Position numbers and translations under genes: made by a program. A DNA stretch of 64,000 nucleotides, taken from positions 124,001 through 188,000 of the forward strand of contig JAODUO010000940.1 in assembly GCA_025642075.2 (NCBI GenBank). The letters run 5' to 3'. Below, in pieces: positions 11,463-24,480 of this stretch. The notes beneath the pieces are model-generated. The model ran no database searches and was not told where the DNA came from. It saw nothing but the letters and a program-made list of their open reading frames with translations. The DNA comes from Ridgeia piscesae (lineage: Eukaryota; Annelida; Polychaeta; Sabellida; Siboglinidae). The number at the start of each line of letters is the position of its first letter. Position 1 is the first letter of the stretch.

Positions 11463-14400
11463 ATGACAAATACCCATATTCGCAAATGCCCAAATTCCCA
11501 AATGGCCAAATGCCCACATACACAAATGCCCAAAGGCCCAAATGGACAAATGGAAAAATTCCCAAAAAACCAATGCCCAAATTCCCAAATACCCACATGC
11601 CCAAATGTCCCAATGAATGCCCAAATACCAAAATACCCAGATAACCACATGCCCAAATGCCTAAGTGCCCAAATGGCCAAATGCCCATATTCCCAAATGT
11701 ACAAATGGCCAAATGCCCATATGCCCAAATGCACCAATGCCAAATGACCAAAAGACCAAATGTCCAAATGACCAAATGCCCAAAGGCACAAATGGCCAAA
11801 TACCCAAATAACAACCTGCCCAAATGCCTAACTGCCCAAATAACCACTTGCCCAAAGGCCCAAATGCCCAAATAACCAAAGGCCCAAATGGCCAAATGCC
11901 CAAATAACCACATGCCCAAATGCCCAAGTAACCAAATGCCGAAAGACCCAAATGGCCAAACGGCCAAATGCCCAAATATAAACATGTCCAAATGCCTAAA
12001 TGCCCAAATACCCAAATATCCAAATACCCAAAGGCCCAAACGGCCAAATGCCCAAATGCCCAAATGCCGAAATAACCACACGGCCAAATGCCCAAATTCC
12101 CAAATAACCTAATTCCCAAATGGCCAAATGCCCCCCAAATTCACCAATTCCAAATGCCAAAAAGGCCCAAATGCCCAAATGATCCAATGCCCAAATGCTC
12201 AAATGCCAAAATAACCACATGCCCAAATGGCCAAATGAATGCTCAAATACCCTTAATGCTCAAGTGCCCAAATAACCACATGCCCATATGCACAAATGGC
12301 CAATTGGCCAAATGCTGAAATGCACAAATGGCCAAGTGTCTAAGGTTCCACGTGCCCAAATAACCTGATGCCCAAATGCCCAAATAAATAAAGGCCCAAA
12401 TTGACAAATGGCTAAATAACCAAATGCACAAATGCTCAAATGCCCCAAAGACCACATGCCCAAAGGCCCAAATAACCAAATGCCAAAAGACCAAACTGGC
12501 CAAATGCCAAAATGCCCAAATAAACACATGCCGAAATGCCCAAATATCCAAATGGCCAAATGTCCCAATGAATGCCCAAATGCACAAATGGCCAAATGGC
12601 CAAGTAACCAAATACCGAAAGGCCCAAATGCCCATGTGCGCAAATAACCACATGCCCAAATCCTCAAATGCCCAAATAACCAAATGCCGAAAGACCCAAA
12701 TGGCCAAATGCCGAAATTCCCAAATAACCACATGCCCAAATGTCCCAATGAATGCCCAAATACCCAAATACCCAAATACCAGATAACCACATGCCCAAAT
12801 GCCTAAGTGCCCAAATGGCCAAATGCCCATATTCCCAAATGACCAAATTCCCAGATGTCCAAATGCCCATATACCAAATGCCCAAAGGCCCAAATGGAAA
12901 AATGGATAAATGGACAAATGCCCAAAAACCAATGCCCAAATGCCCAAAGGACAAATAACCAAATGCCGAAAGATCCAAATGGACAAATGCCCAAATTCCC
13001 AAATAACCACATGCCCAAATGTATAAATACCCACATGCCCAAATGTCCCAATGAATGCCCAAATACCCAAATACCGAAATACCCAGATAACCACATGCCC
13101 AAATGCCTAAGTACCCAAATAACCACTTGCCCAAAGGCCCAAATGCCCAAATAACCACATGCCCAAATGGCCAAATGAATGCTCAAATGCCCAAATACCC
13201 TAATGCCAAAATGCCCAGATGCCCAAATAACCACATGCCCATATGCACAAATGGCAAATGTCCAAATGGCTAAATGGCCAAATGAACATACGCCCAAATG
13301 CACAAATGCCAAATGACCAAATCACCAAAGGCACAAATGGCCAAATACCCAAATAACCACACGCCCAAATGCCTAAATGCCCAAATAACCACTTGCCCAA
13401 AGGCTCAAATACCAAAATAACCACATGCCCAAATGGCCAAATGAATACTCAAATGCCCAAATACCCTAATGCCCAAATACCCAGATGCCCAAATAACCAC
13501 ATGCCCATATACACAAATGGACAAATGGCCAATTGGCCAAACGCTCAAATGCACAGATACACAAATGCACAAATACACAAATGCACCAATGCCAAATAAC
13601 CACATGCCCAAATGCCCTATTAACCAAAAGCCCAAATAACCACATGCCCAAATAATCAAATGCCCAGAGGCCCAAATGGTTAAATGCCCACATGGCCAAA
13701 TGTCCAAATGAATGCTCAAATGACAAAATGACCAAATACCCTAATGCCCAAATGGAAAAATGCCCAAATAACCACCTGCCCGAAAGCCCAAATGGTCAAA
13801 CGGCCAAATGTCTAAGTGTCCAAATGCCCAAATAAACAAATGTCCCAATGAATGCCCAAATGCCCTAATAACCACAAGCCCAAAATTGCCAAATGCCCTA
13901 ATAACTACATGCCCAAATGCCCAGTTAACCAAATGCCCAAAGGCACAAATGCCTAAATGCCCAAATAACCACATGCCCAAATAACCAAAGGCCCAAATGG
14001 CTAAATGGCCAAATCGCAAAATGCCCAAATGAATGCTAAAATGCCCTGATGCCAAGTACCCAAATGCCGAAATGCCCAAATAACCACATGCCCAAATAAC
14101 CAAATGCCCTATTAACTAAATGCCCTAATAACCACATGCCCAAATAATCAAGTGCCCAGAGGCCCAAATGGCTAAATGCCCATATGGCCAAATGTCCAAA
14201 TGAATGCTCAAATGACCAAATACCCTAATGCCCAAATGTAAAAATGCCCAAATGAATGCCCAAATAACCACATGCCCAAAGGCCCAAATATCTAAGTATC
14301 CAAATACCCACATGTCCAAATTTCCAAATACCCATATTCCCAAATGCCCTAATAACCAAATGCCCAATTAACCAAAGGCACAAATGCCCGAATGCCTAAA

Positions 14401-17400
14401 TAACCAAAGACCCAAATGGCTAAATGCCCACATGGCCAAATCGCCCAATTCCCAAATGTCCAAATGCCTTGGCCAAATGCCCAAATAACCACATGCCCAA
14501 ATTCCCAAATAACCAAATGCCCAGTCGCCCAATTGGCTAAATGCCCACATGGCCAAATGTCCAAATGAATGCCCAAATGCCCAATTACCCTAATGCCCAA
14601 ATAACCACATGCCCAAATGCCCGAATGCCCAAATGACCAAATAACCACATGCGCAAATAACCAAATGGCCAAATGCCCAAATTTCCAAATACCCATATTC
14701 CCAAATGCCGTAATAACCACAGGCGCAAATAATCAAATGCCCAGAGGCCCAAATGTCTAAATGCCCACATGGCCAAATGTCCAAATGAATGCTCAAATGC
14801 CCAAATGACCAAATACCCTAATACCCAAATGGAAAAATGCCCAAATGCCCAAATAACCACATGCCCAAAGGCCCAAATGTCTAAGTGTCCAAATGCCCAA
14901 ATAAACACATGCCCAAATGCCAAAGTAACCAAAGGCCCAAATGGCTAAATGCCCACAAGGCCAAATGTCCAAATGAATGCTCAAATGCCCAATTGCCCAA
15001 AAAATACATGCCCAAATAACCATGACCAAATGCCCAAATTTCCAAATGCCCAAATACCCATATTCCCAAATGCCCTAATAACCACATGCCCAAATGCCCA
15101 ATTAACCAACGGCACAAATGACCAAATGCCCGAATTCCCAAATAACCGCATGCCCAAATAACCAAAGGCCCAAATGGCTAAATACCCACATGGCCAAATG
15201 TCCAAATGAATGCTCAAATACCCAATTACCCTAATGCCCAAATGCCCGAATGCCGAAATAACCAAATTACCAAATAACCACATGCGCAAATAACCAAATG
15301 GCTAAATGCCCACATGTCCAAATATCAAAATGCCGAAACGCCCAAATAACCACATTCCCAAATGCTCAAATGGCCAAATGAATGCTCAAATGCCCAAATA
15401 CCCAGATGCCCAAATGCCCAAATGCCTAAATGCCCAAATAACCACTTGCCCAAAGGCCCAAATACCCAAATAACCACATGCCCAAATGGCCAAATGGGCA
15501 AATGTCCAAATGGCTAAATGGCCAAATGAACATACGCCCAAATGCACAAATGCCAAATGACCAAATGACCAAATGACCAAAGCACAAATAGCCAAATACC
15601 CAAATAACCACACGCCCAAATGCCTAAATGCCCAAATAACCACTTGCCCAAAGGCCCAAATACACAAATAACCACATGCCCAAATGGCCAAATGAATACT
15701 CAAATGCCCAAATACCCTAATGCCCAAATGCCCAGATGCCCAAATAACCACATGCCCATATACACAAATGGGCAAATGGCCAATTGGCCAAACGCTCAAA
15801 TGCACAAATACACAAATGCACAAATACACAAATGCACCAATGCCAAATAACCACATGCCCAAATGCCCTATTAACCAAAAGCCCAAATAACCACATGCCC
15901 AAATAATCAAATGCCCATAGGCCCAAATGTTTAAATGCCCACATGGCCAAATGTCCAAATGAATGCTCAAATGACAAAATGACCAAATACCCACATGCCC
16001 AAATGTCCCAATGAATGCCCAAATACCCAAATACCCAAATACCCAGATAACCACATGCCCAAATGCCTAAGTGCCCAAATGGCCAAATGCCCATATTCCC
16101 AAATGCCCAAATTCCCAGATGGCCAAATGCCCATATACCAAATGCCCAAAGGCCCAAATGGACAAATGGATAAATGGACAAATGCCCAAAAACCAATGCC
16201 CAAATGCCCAAAGGACAAATAACCAAATGCCGAAAGATCCAAATGGACAAATGCCCAATTTCCCAAAGAACCACATGCCCAAATGTATAAATACCCACAT
16301 GCCCAAATGTCCCAATGAATGCCCAAATACCCAGATAACCACATGCCCAAATGCATAAGTGCCCAAATAACCACTTGCCCAAAGGCCCAAATGCCAAAAT
16401 AACCACATGCCCAAATGGCCAAATGAATGCTCAAATGCCCAAATACCCTAATTCCAAAATGCCCAGATTCCCAAATAACCACATGCCCATATGCACAAAT
16501 GGCCAAATGTCCAAATGGCTAAATGGCCAAATGAACATACGCCCAAATGCACAAATGCCAAATGACCAAATGACCAAAGGCACAAATGGCCAAATACCCA
16601 AATAACCACTTGCCCAAAGGCCCAAATGCCCAAATAACCACATGCCCAAATGGCCAAATGAATACTCAAATGCCCAAATACCCTAATGCCCAAATGCCCA
16701 GATGCCCAAATAACCACATGCCCATATACACAAATGGGCAAATGGCCAATTGGCCAAACACTCAAATGCACAAATACACAAATGCACAAATACACAAATG
16801 CACCAATAGCAAATAACCACATGCCCAAATGCCCTATTAACCAAAAGCCCAAATAACCACATGCCCAAATAATCAAATGCCCAGAGGCCCAAATGGCTAA
16901 ATGCCCACATGGCCAATTGTCCAAATGAATGCTCAAATGACAAAATGACCAAATACCCTAATGCCCAAATGGAAAAATGCCCAAATAACCACATGCCCGA
17001 AGGCCCAAATGGTCAAACGGCCAAATGTCTAAGTGTCCAAATGCCCAAATAACCAAATGTCCCAATGAATGCCCAAATGCCCAAATAACCGCAAGCCCAA
17101 AATTGCCAAATGCCCTAATAACTACATGCCCAAATGCCCAGTTAACCAAATGCCCAAAGGCACAAATGCCTAAATGCCCAAATAACCACATGCCCAAATA
17201 ACCAAAGGCCCAAATGGCTAAATGGCCAAATCACAAAATGCCCAAATGAATGCTCAAATGCCCTGATGCCAAGTACCCAAATGCCGAAATGCCCAAATAA
17301 CCACATGCCCAAATAACCAAATGCCCTATTAACTAAATGCCCTAATAACCACATGCACAAATAATCAAATGCCCAGAGGCCGAAATGGCTAAATGCCCAT

Positions 17401-17650
17401 CTGGCCAAATGTCCAAATGAATGCTCAAATGACCAAATACCCTAATGCCCAAATGTAAAAATGCCCAAATGAATGCACAAATAACCACATGCCCAAATGC
17501 CCAAATGTCTAACTATCCAAATACCCACACGTCCAAATTTCCAAATACCCATATTCCCAAATGCCCTAATAACCAAATGCCCAATTAACCAAAGGCACAA
17601 ATGCCCGAATGCCCAAATAACCAAAGACCCAAGTGGCTAAATGCCCACAT
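11463..17650 (-). repeat. Octamer block, CCCAAATG orientation, with 0.96 and 2.25 kb sub-duplications
   Basis: About 6.2 kb of inverted octamers, the longest uniform block in the window. Up to 15411 it is the second copy of 2495-6250. Beyond that it carries further partial copies: a segment landmarked by AAGCCCAAATAACCACATG and a run of ACACAAATGC occurs near 4500, 13610, 15865 and 16835. These give minus-strand phase points at 4613, 13719, about 15973 and 16936, so the last two copies are about 0.96 kb apart. The block ends abruptly at 17650, where CCCACAT meets GCCATTTGGG. Confidence 0.92.
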
Positions 17651-20378
17651 GCCATTTGGGTCTTTCGGCATTTGGTTACTTGGGCATTTGGGCATTTGGG
17701 TATTTGGCCATTTGGGCATTTGGGTATTTGGCCAATTGTGCCTTTGGCATTTGGCCATTTGGGCACTTAGGCATTTGGGCATGTGGTTATCTGGGTACTT
17801 GGGTATTTGGGCATTCATTGGGACATTTGGGCATGTGGGTATTTGGGCATTTGGACATGTGGTTATTTGGGAATTTGGGCATTTGAGTATATGGGCATTT
17901 GGCCATTTGGGCATTTGCGAATATGGGTATTTCGCCATTTTGGCCTTTGTGCATTGAGGCATTTGGTCATTGAGTATGTTTGGGAATTTGGGGATTTGGG
18001 CAAGTGGCCATTTGGGTCTTTCGGCATTTGGTTATTTGGGCCTTTGGGCATTTGGCATTGGTTGTTTGGGAATTTGGAGTGGATTTGGGCACATGGGCCT
18101 TTGGGTATTTGGATATGGGCATTTGTCCATTTGGGCACTTAGGCATTTTGGGGATGTGGTTTTATTTGGGGCATTTGGCATTATTGGGACATTTGTTTGG
18201 TATTTGGGCATTTGGGCATGTGGGCATTTGGGAGTTATTGGGCATTTGATCATTTGGGCATTGAGGCATTTGGGCATGTGGTTATTTGGCATTTGGATTT
18301 GGGGCATTTGGGCTTTATTTGGACATTTCGGCATTTGCGCATTTGGGCATTTGGCGTTTTGGCCATTTGGGCCTTTGGGCATTTGGTTATTTGGGCATAT
18401 GGGCATTTGGGCTTTTGGGCAGAAGATCATTTGGGCACTTGGGCACTTAGACACTTGGCCCCTTAGCCATTTGGCCATTTGGGCATTTGGGAATTTGGAC
18501 ATTTGGGCATTTGGGCATTTGGGAATTTGGGCATTTGGCCATTTGGATCTTTCGGCATTTGGTTATTTGTCCTTTGGGCATTTGGGCATTGGTTTTTGGG
18601 CATTTGTCCATTTATCCATTTGTCCATTTGGGCCTTTGGGCATTTGGTATATGGGCATTTGGCCATCTGGGAATTTGGGCATTTGCGAATATGGGTATTT
18701 GGCCATTTGCGCATTGATGCGTTTGGTCATTGGGACGTTTGGGAATTTGGGCAAGTGTCCATTTGGGTCTTTCGGCATTTGGTTATTTGGGCATTTGAGC
18801 ATTTGGGCATGTGGTTATTTGGGCACATGGGCATTTGGCCAGTTTGGTCTTTTGGCATTTGGTTATTTGGGCCTTTGGGCATGTGGTCTTTGGGGCATTT
18901 GAGCATTTGGGCATGTGGTTATTTAGCCATTTGTCAATTTGGGCCTGTATTTATTTGGGCATTTGGGCATCAGGTTATTTGGGCACGTGGAACCTTAGAC
19001 ACTTGGCCATTTGTGCATTTCAGCATTTGGCCAATTGGCCATTTGTGCATATGGGCATGTGGTTATTTGGGCACTTGAGCACTTGGGCATTAGGGTATTT
19101 GGGCACTCGTTTGGCCATTTGGGCATGTGGTTATTTTGGCATTTGAGCATTTGGGCATTGTATCATTTGGGCATTTGGGCCTTTTGGCATTTGGAATTGG
19201 TGCATTTGGGCATTTGGGTATTTGGGCACTTGGACATTTGGTCATTTGTGAATTTGGGCATTTGGCCATTTGGGAATTAGGTTATTTGGGAATTTGTGCA
19301 TTTGGCCGTGTGGTTATTTCGGCCATTTTGGTCATTTGGACATTTGGTCAATTGGCATTTGGGCATATGGGCTTTTAGCCATTTGTACATTTGGGAATTT
19401 GGGCATTTGGGAATATGGGCATTTGGTCATTTGGGCACTTAGGCATTTGGGCATGTGGTTATCTGGTTACTTGGGTATTTGGGCTTTCATTGGGACATTT
19501 GGGCATGTGGGTATTTGGGCATTTGGGCATGTGGTTATTTGGGAATTTGGGCATGTGGCCATTTGGGTCTTTCGGCATTTGGTTATTTGGGCATTTGGGC
19601 ATTGGTGTTTGGCCATTTGAGCATATGGGCATGTGGTTATTTAGCCATTTGTCCATTTTGGGCCTTTGGGCATTTGGGTATATGGGCATATGGGCATTTG
19701 GCCATTTGGGCATTTGCGAATATGGGTATTTGGCCATTTGGGCCTTTGGGCATTGAGGCATTTGGTCATTGGTTCGTTTTGGCATTTGTTCATTTGGGCA
19801 TGTGGTTATTTGGGCATTTGGTCACTTGGGCATTTTGGCAAATGGGCATTTGGGATTTTGGGCATATGGGCATTTGGGAATTTCGGCAATTGTGCATTTA
19901 GGCATTTCGGCATGTGGTTATTTGGGTATTTTGGCAATAGGGCATTTCGGCATTTGGGCATTTGACCATTTGGGCATTTAGTTATTTGGGCATTTGGGCA
20001 TGAAGTTGTTTGGGCATTTGAACACTTAGACATTTGGCCACTTGGCCATTTGGCCTTTTAAACATTTGCGCATTTGTGTATTTGTGCATTTGAACAATTG
20101 GGCATTTGGTTATTTGGACATTTGTGCATTTGTGCATTTGTGCGTTTGTGCGTTTGGGCATTCATTGGGACATTTGGCCATTTGGATATTTGGGCATTTC
20201 GGTATGTGTTTATTTGGCCATTTGGGCACTTAGGCATTTGGGCATGTGGTTATTTGGGCATTTGGCCATGCGGTTATTTGGGCATTTGGCCATTTGGGCC
20301 TTTGGTATTTGGTTATATTGGAATTTGGGCAGGTGTTTTTGGGGCATTTGAGCATTTGGGCATTTAGGCATTTGGGCA
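17651..20378 (+). repeat. Octamer block, CATTTGGG orientation
   Basis: Forward octamers. Positions 18050-18370 are irregular, with CATTATTGGG and GGTTTTATTTGGGG units, then recover at the GGGCAGAAGATCATTTGGGC landmark (about 18417). Positions 19320-19760 match 26640-27080 at an offset of about 7320 bp. From about 19775 the sequence is almost identical to 28259 onward (offset 8484 bp): 19806-20033 and 28290-28517 translate to identical strings. The block ends at the perfect palindrome GGGCATGCCC (20374-20383). Confidence 0.92.
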
Positions 20379-20822
20379 TGCCCTAGTGGCCAAATGGCCA
20401 AATGTCCCAATGAATTCCTAAATGGCCAAATGCACAAACGCCCCAATGCAAAAATGCCCCAAAATATGCCCAAATACCATTTGGCCATTTGGGAATTTGG
20501 GAATATGGGCATTTGCCCGTTTGGCCATTAGGGCACTTAGGCATTTGGGCATTTGGTTATCTGGGTATTTGGGCATTCATTGGGACATGTGGATATTTGG
20601 GCATTTGGCCATACGGTTATTTGGCCTTTTGGGCCTTTGGGTATTTGGTTATATTGGAATTTGGGCAGGTGTTTTTGGGGCATTTGGGCATTTAGGCATT
20701 CGGGCATACCCTAATGCCCAAATGGCCAAATGTCACAATGAATTCCTAAATGGCCAAATGCACCAATGCACAAATGCCCCAATGCACAAATGCCCCAAAA
20801 ACATGCCCAAATACCCAATTGG
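20374..20822. repeat. Type B inverted cassettes, tandem pair 1
   Basis: Two inverted islands lie within forward octamers. The first (20379-20478) starts at GGGCATGCCC (20374-20383) and ends at AATACCATTTGG. The second (20706-20818) starts at the imperfect palindrome GGGCATACCC (20702-20711) and ends at CCAATTGG (20815-20822). Each contains GTCCCAATGAATTCC, which includes an EcoRI site, then AAATGGCCAAATGCAC and AAATGCCCC. About 227 bp of forward octamers separate them. Pair 2 at 28850-29314 repeats the arrangement at an offset of about 8480-8490 bp. Confidence 0.88.
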
Positions 20823-22940
20823 CCATTTGACCATTTGGGCATTTGCGCATTTGGCCATGTGGGCATTTAGGCATTTAGCCATTTCGGCCTTTGGTTATTT
20901 GGGACTTTGGGCATTTGGCCATTTGGCCATTTGGCCATTTGGCCATTTGGGCATTTGGGCATTTGGGCATGTTGTTATTTGGGCATTTGGGCCTTTGGGT
21001 ATTCGTTATTTGAGCATTTGGGCCTTTGGGCATTGGGTATTTGGGTATTTGGGAATTTGGACATTTGCGAATTTGGGTATTTGGCCATTTGGCCATTTTG
21101 GCCTTTGGGCATTGAGGCATTTGGTCATTGGGACGTTTGGGAATTTGGGTATTTGGGCAAGTGGCCATTTGGGTCTTTCGGAATTTGGTTACTTGGACCT
21201 TTGGGCATTTGGGCAAGTGGTTTTGGGGGCATTTGAGCATTTGGGCATGTGGTTATTTGGGCACATGGGCCTTTGGGCATTTGGACATTTTGGCATTTGG
21301 GAATATGGGCATTTGGCCATTTGGCCATTTGGTCACTTAGGTATTTGGGCTTGTGGTTATCTGGGTATTTGGGGCATTGGGCATTCATTGGGACATTTGG
21401 CCATTTGGGCGTTTGGGTATTTGGGCACTTGGGCATGTGGTTATTTAGGAATTTGGGCATTTGAGCATTTAGGCATGTGGTTATTTGGGCACATGGGCCT
21501 TGGGGCATTTGGACATTTTGGCATTTGGGAATATGGGCATTTGGCCGTTTGGCCATTTGGTCACTTAGGCATTATGGCATGTGGTTATCTGGGTATTTGG
21601 GATTTGGGGCATTTGGGCATTCATTGGGCCATTTGGCCATTTGTGCCTTTGGTTATTTGGGCATTTCGGCATTTGGGCATGTTGTTTTTTGGGCAATTGA
21701 GCATTTGGGCATGTGGTTATTTGGCCATTTGGCCATTTGTCCATTTGGGCCTTTGGGCATTTGGGCATTTGGGCATTTTGGCCTTTGGGAATTTGTACAT
21801 TTGGGCATTTGCGCATTTGCGCATTTGGCCTATTGGCCATTTGGGCCTTTGGGCATTTGGTTATTTGGGCATATGGGCATATGGGTTTTTCGGCAGAAGG
21901 TCATTTGGGCACTTGGAAACTTAGACACTTGGCCACTTATCAACTTGGCCATTTGGGTATTTGGCCATTTGTCCGGTTGCCCATTTAGCAATTTGGGCAT
22001 TTGGGCATGTGGTTATTTGGGCACATGGGCATTTGGGCATTTGGGCATTCACTTGGATATTTGGACATTTGGGCATTTAGGCATTGAGCCATTTGGCCTT
22101 TTGGCCATTTGGGTCTTTGAGCATTTGGTTATTTGTGTATTTGGGCATTTGGGCATGTGGTTATTTGGGCATATCGGCATTGGGTCATTTGGGCATTTGG
22201 GCCTTTTGGCATTTTACATTTGGGCATTCATTGGGACATTTTGCCATTTGGGCATTTCCGAATTTGGGCGTTTGGGCATTTGGGCATTTGGGCATTTGAG
22301 CATTTGGGCATTAGGGTATTTGGGCATTTGGCCATTTGGGCATTTGGGCATTTAGCCATGTGGTTATTTGGGCATTTAAGCATTTGGGCATTTAGGCATG
22401 TGGTTATTTGGGCATATGGGAATTTGGGCATTCATTGGGACATTTGGGCATTTGGCCATTTCGGCATGTTTTTTTGGGCGGTTGGGCGTTTTGGCATTTG
22501 TTTATTTGGGCATGTGGTCACTTGGGCATTTGGCTATTTGGGTAATTGGGCATTTGGGCAAATGGGCATTTGGTGATTTGGGCTTTTGGGCATTTGGGCA
22601 TATGGGCATTTGTGCATATGGGCATTTGGGAATTTCGGCAATTGGGCATTTATGCATTTCGGCATGTGGTTATTTGGGTATTTGGGCAATTGGGCATTTC
22701 GGCATTTGGGCATTTGACCATTTGGGCATTTAGGTATTTGGGCATGTGGTTATTGGGATATTTGGGCATTTGGGCATTTGGGCTTTCATTGCTACATTTG
22801 GGCATTTGCTTATTTGGGCATTTGGCCATGCGGTTATTTGGGCATTTGGCCATTTGGGCCTTTGGGTATTTGGTTATATTGGAATTTGGGCAGGTGTTTT
22901 TGGGGCATTTGAGCATTTGGGCATTTAGGCATTCGGGCGT
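20819..22940 (+). repeat. Octamer block, CATTTGGG orientation
   Basis: Forward octamers. From about 21500 this block begins a duplication that recurs from about 31640: the offset is about 10142 bp at the left and 10074-10082 bp near 22546-22941. A tandem partial repeat lies inside it, since 21249-21600 contains two near-identical runs of about 230 bp starting at 21249 and 21477. The 500-codon open frame at 20422-21924 crosses this block and the preceding cassettes and has only repeat peptides. Not a gene. Confidence 0.92.
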
Positions 22941-23064
22941 GCACTAATGCCCAAATGACCAAATGGCCAAATGTCCCAATGAATTCCTTAAATGGCCAAA
23001 TGCACCAATGCACAAATGCCCCAATGCCCAAATGCCCCAAAAACATGCCCAAATACCCAATTGG
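22941..23064. repeat. Type B inverted cassette (single), copy 3
   Basis: An inverted island of about 120 bp entered at GGGCGTGCACTAATGCCC (about 22935-22952) and left at CCAATTGG (23057-23064). It carries the same GTCCCAATGAATTCC element as the other type B cassettes. The entry junction has GGGCGTGCAC in place of the GGGCATGCCC palindrome, so this one flips without a perfect palindrome. Its partner is at 33015-33138. Confidence 0.87.
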
Positions 23065-24218
23065 CCATTTGGGCATTTGTGCATTTGGCCATGTGGGCAT
23101 TTAGCCATTTGGCCATTTGTGCTTTTGGTTATTTGGGTATTTGGGCATTTGGGCATTTGGGCATTTGTGCATTTGGCCATGTGGGCATTTAGCCATTTGG
23201 CCATTTGGGCTTTTGGTTACTTGGGTATTTGGGCATTTGGGCATTTGGACATTTGGGCATTGGGTCATTTGGGCATTTGGGCCTTTTGGCATTTGGAATT
23301 GGTGCATTTGTGCATTTGGGAATTTAGGCATTTGGCCATTTGGGAATTAGGTTATTTGGCCATTTCGCTATTTCGCCAGTTGGTCATTTGGGCATTTGGC
23401 AGTGTGGTTATTTGGGCATTTGGTTATTTGGGCATTTGGCCATTTGGGAATTTGGGCATTTGGGCTTCTGGTTATTTGGGCATTTGGGTATTTATTGGGA
23501 CATTTGTGCACGTTTTTTTGTGGGTATTTGGCCATTTGGGCATTTTGGATATGTGGTTATTTGGGCATTTTGGGAATGGGTCATATGGGCATTTGGGCAT
23601 TTTGGCCTTTTGGCATTTGGCCCTTTGGGCATTTTAGCATGTGGCCATTTGCGCATTTCGCAATATGTTCGTTTGTTCATTTGGGCACTTGGGCATTTGA
23701 GCATTTGGGCATTAGGGTATTTGGGCATTTGATCATTCTTTTGGCCATTTGGGCATTTGGAGATTAGGCTATTTGGGCATTTGGGCTTTTAGCCATGTGG
23801 TTAGTTCGGCATGTGTTGTTTTTGGGCGTTTGGGCATTTTTTTATTTGGGGATTTGGTCACTTGGGCATTTGGACAATTGAATATTTGGCCATTTGGGCT
23901 TTTGGGCATTTCAGCATATGGGCACTTGGCCATTTGGGGGATTTGGGCATTGCGGCATTTGGGTATTTAGGCATGTGGTTATTTGGGCATTTGGCCATTT
24001 GCGCATTTAAGTATTTGGGCATGTGGTTATTTGGGCATTCATTGGGACATTTGGGTATTTGGGCCTTTGGGCATTTGATTATTTGGGCATTTGGCCATGC
24101 GGTTATTTGGGCATTTGAACATTTTGGCCTTTGGACATTTGGTTATATCGGAATTTGGGCATGTGGTTTTTTGGGGCATTTGAGCATTTGGGTATTTGGG
24201 CATTTAGGCTTTCGAGCA
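23061..24218 (+). repeat. Octamer block, CATTTGGG orientation
   Basis: Forward octamers between a type B and a type A cassette. The segment from about 23470 to 23905 has no counterpart in the partner duplication at 33.1-33.8 kb. There, GGGCATTTGGGCATTTC joins directly to AGCATATGGGCACTTGG, which is found here near 23910. This is therefore an indel of about 0.5 kb between otherwise matching copies. Confidence 0.9.
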
Positions 24219-24480
24219 TGCCCAAAAAACACATGCCCAAATGCACAAATGCCCAAATGGCCAAATGTCCCAATGAATGCCCAAATGCCCAAACGGCCAA
24301 ATGAACAAATGAACAAATGTCCAAATGAATGCTCAAATGCCTTTGGGCATTTGATTATTTTTGCATTTGGGCTTGTGGTTATTTGGGCGTTTCGGTATTC
24401 ATTGGGACATTTGGCCATTTAGGCATTAGGGCACGGTTTTTGGGGGGTATTTGGGGAATTGGCCACTTGGCATTTGGGCA
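24216..24480. repeat. Type A fold-back cassette, copy 3 (variant)
   Basis: GCATGC (24216-24221) flips the array to inverted orientation. The hairpin CAAATGCC-TTTG-GGCATTTG (24334-24353) flips it back, and the ATTATTTTTGCATTTGG and G-run segments follow. Unlike copies 1, 2 and 4, the forward arm does not end in a CATATG flip. After GGAATTGGCCACTTGG it continues as forward octamers (GCATTTGGGCATGTGG). The final flip is thus separable from the rest of the cassette. Confidence 0.88.

Noticed and set aside
20422..21924. 500-codon open frame made of GHLGIWAFGHLGIW-type repeats
   Set aside because: The octamer CATTTGGG is stop-free in all six frames. The frame crosses orientation flips and switches to the reverse-type peptide, which no real repeat protein would do.
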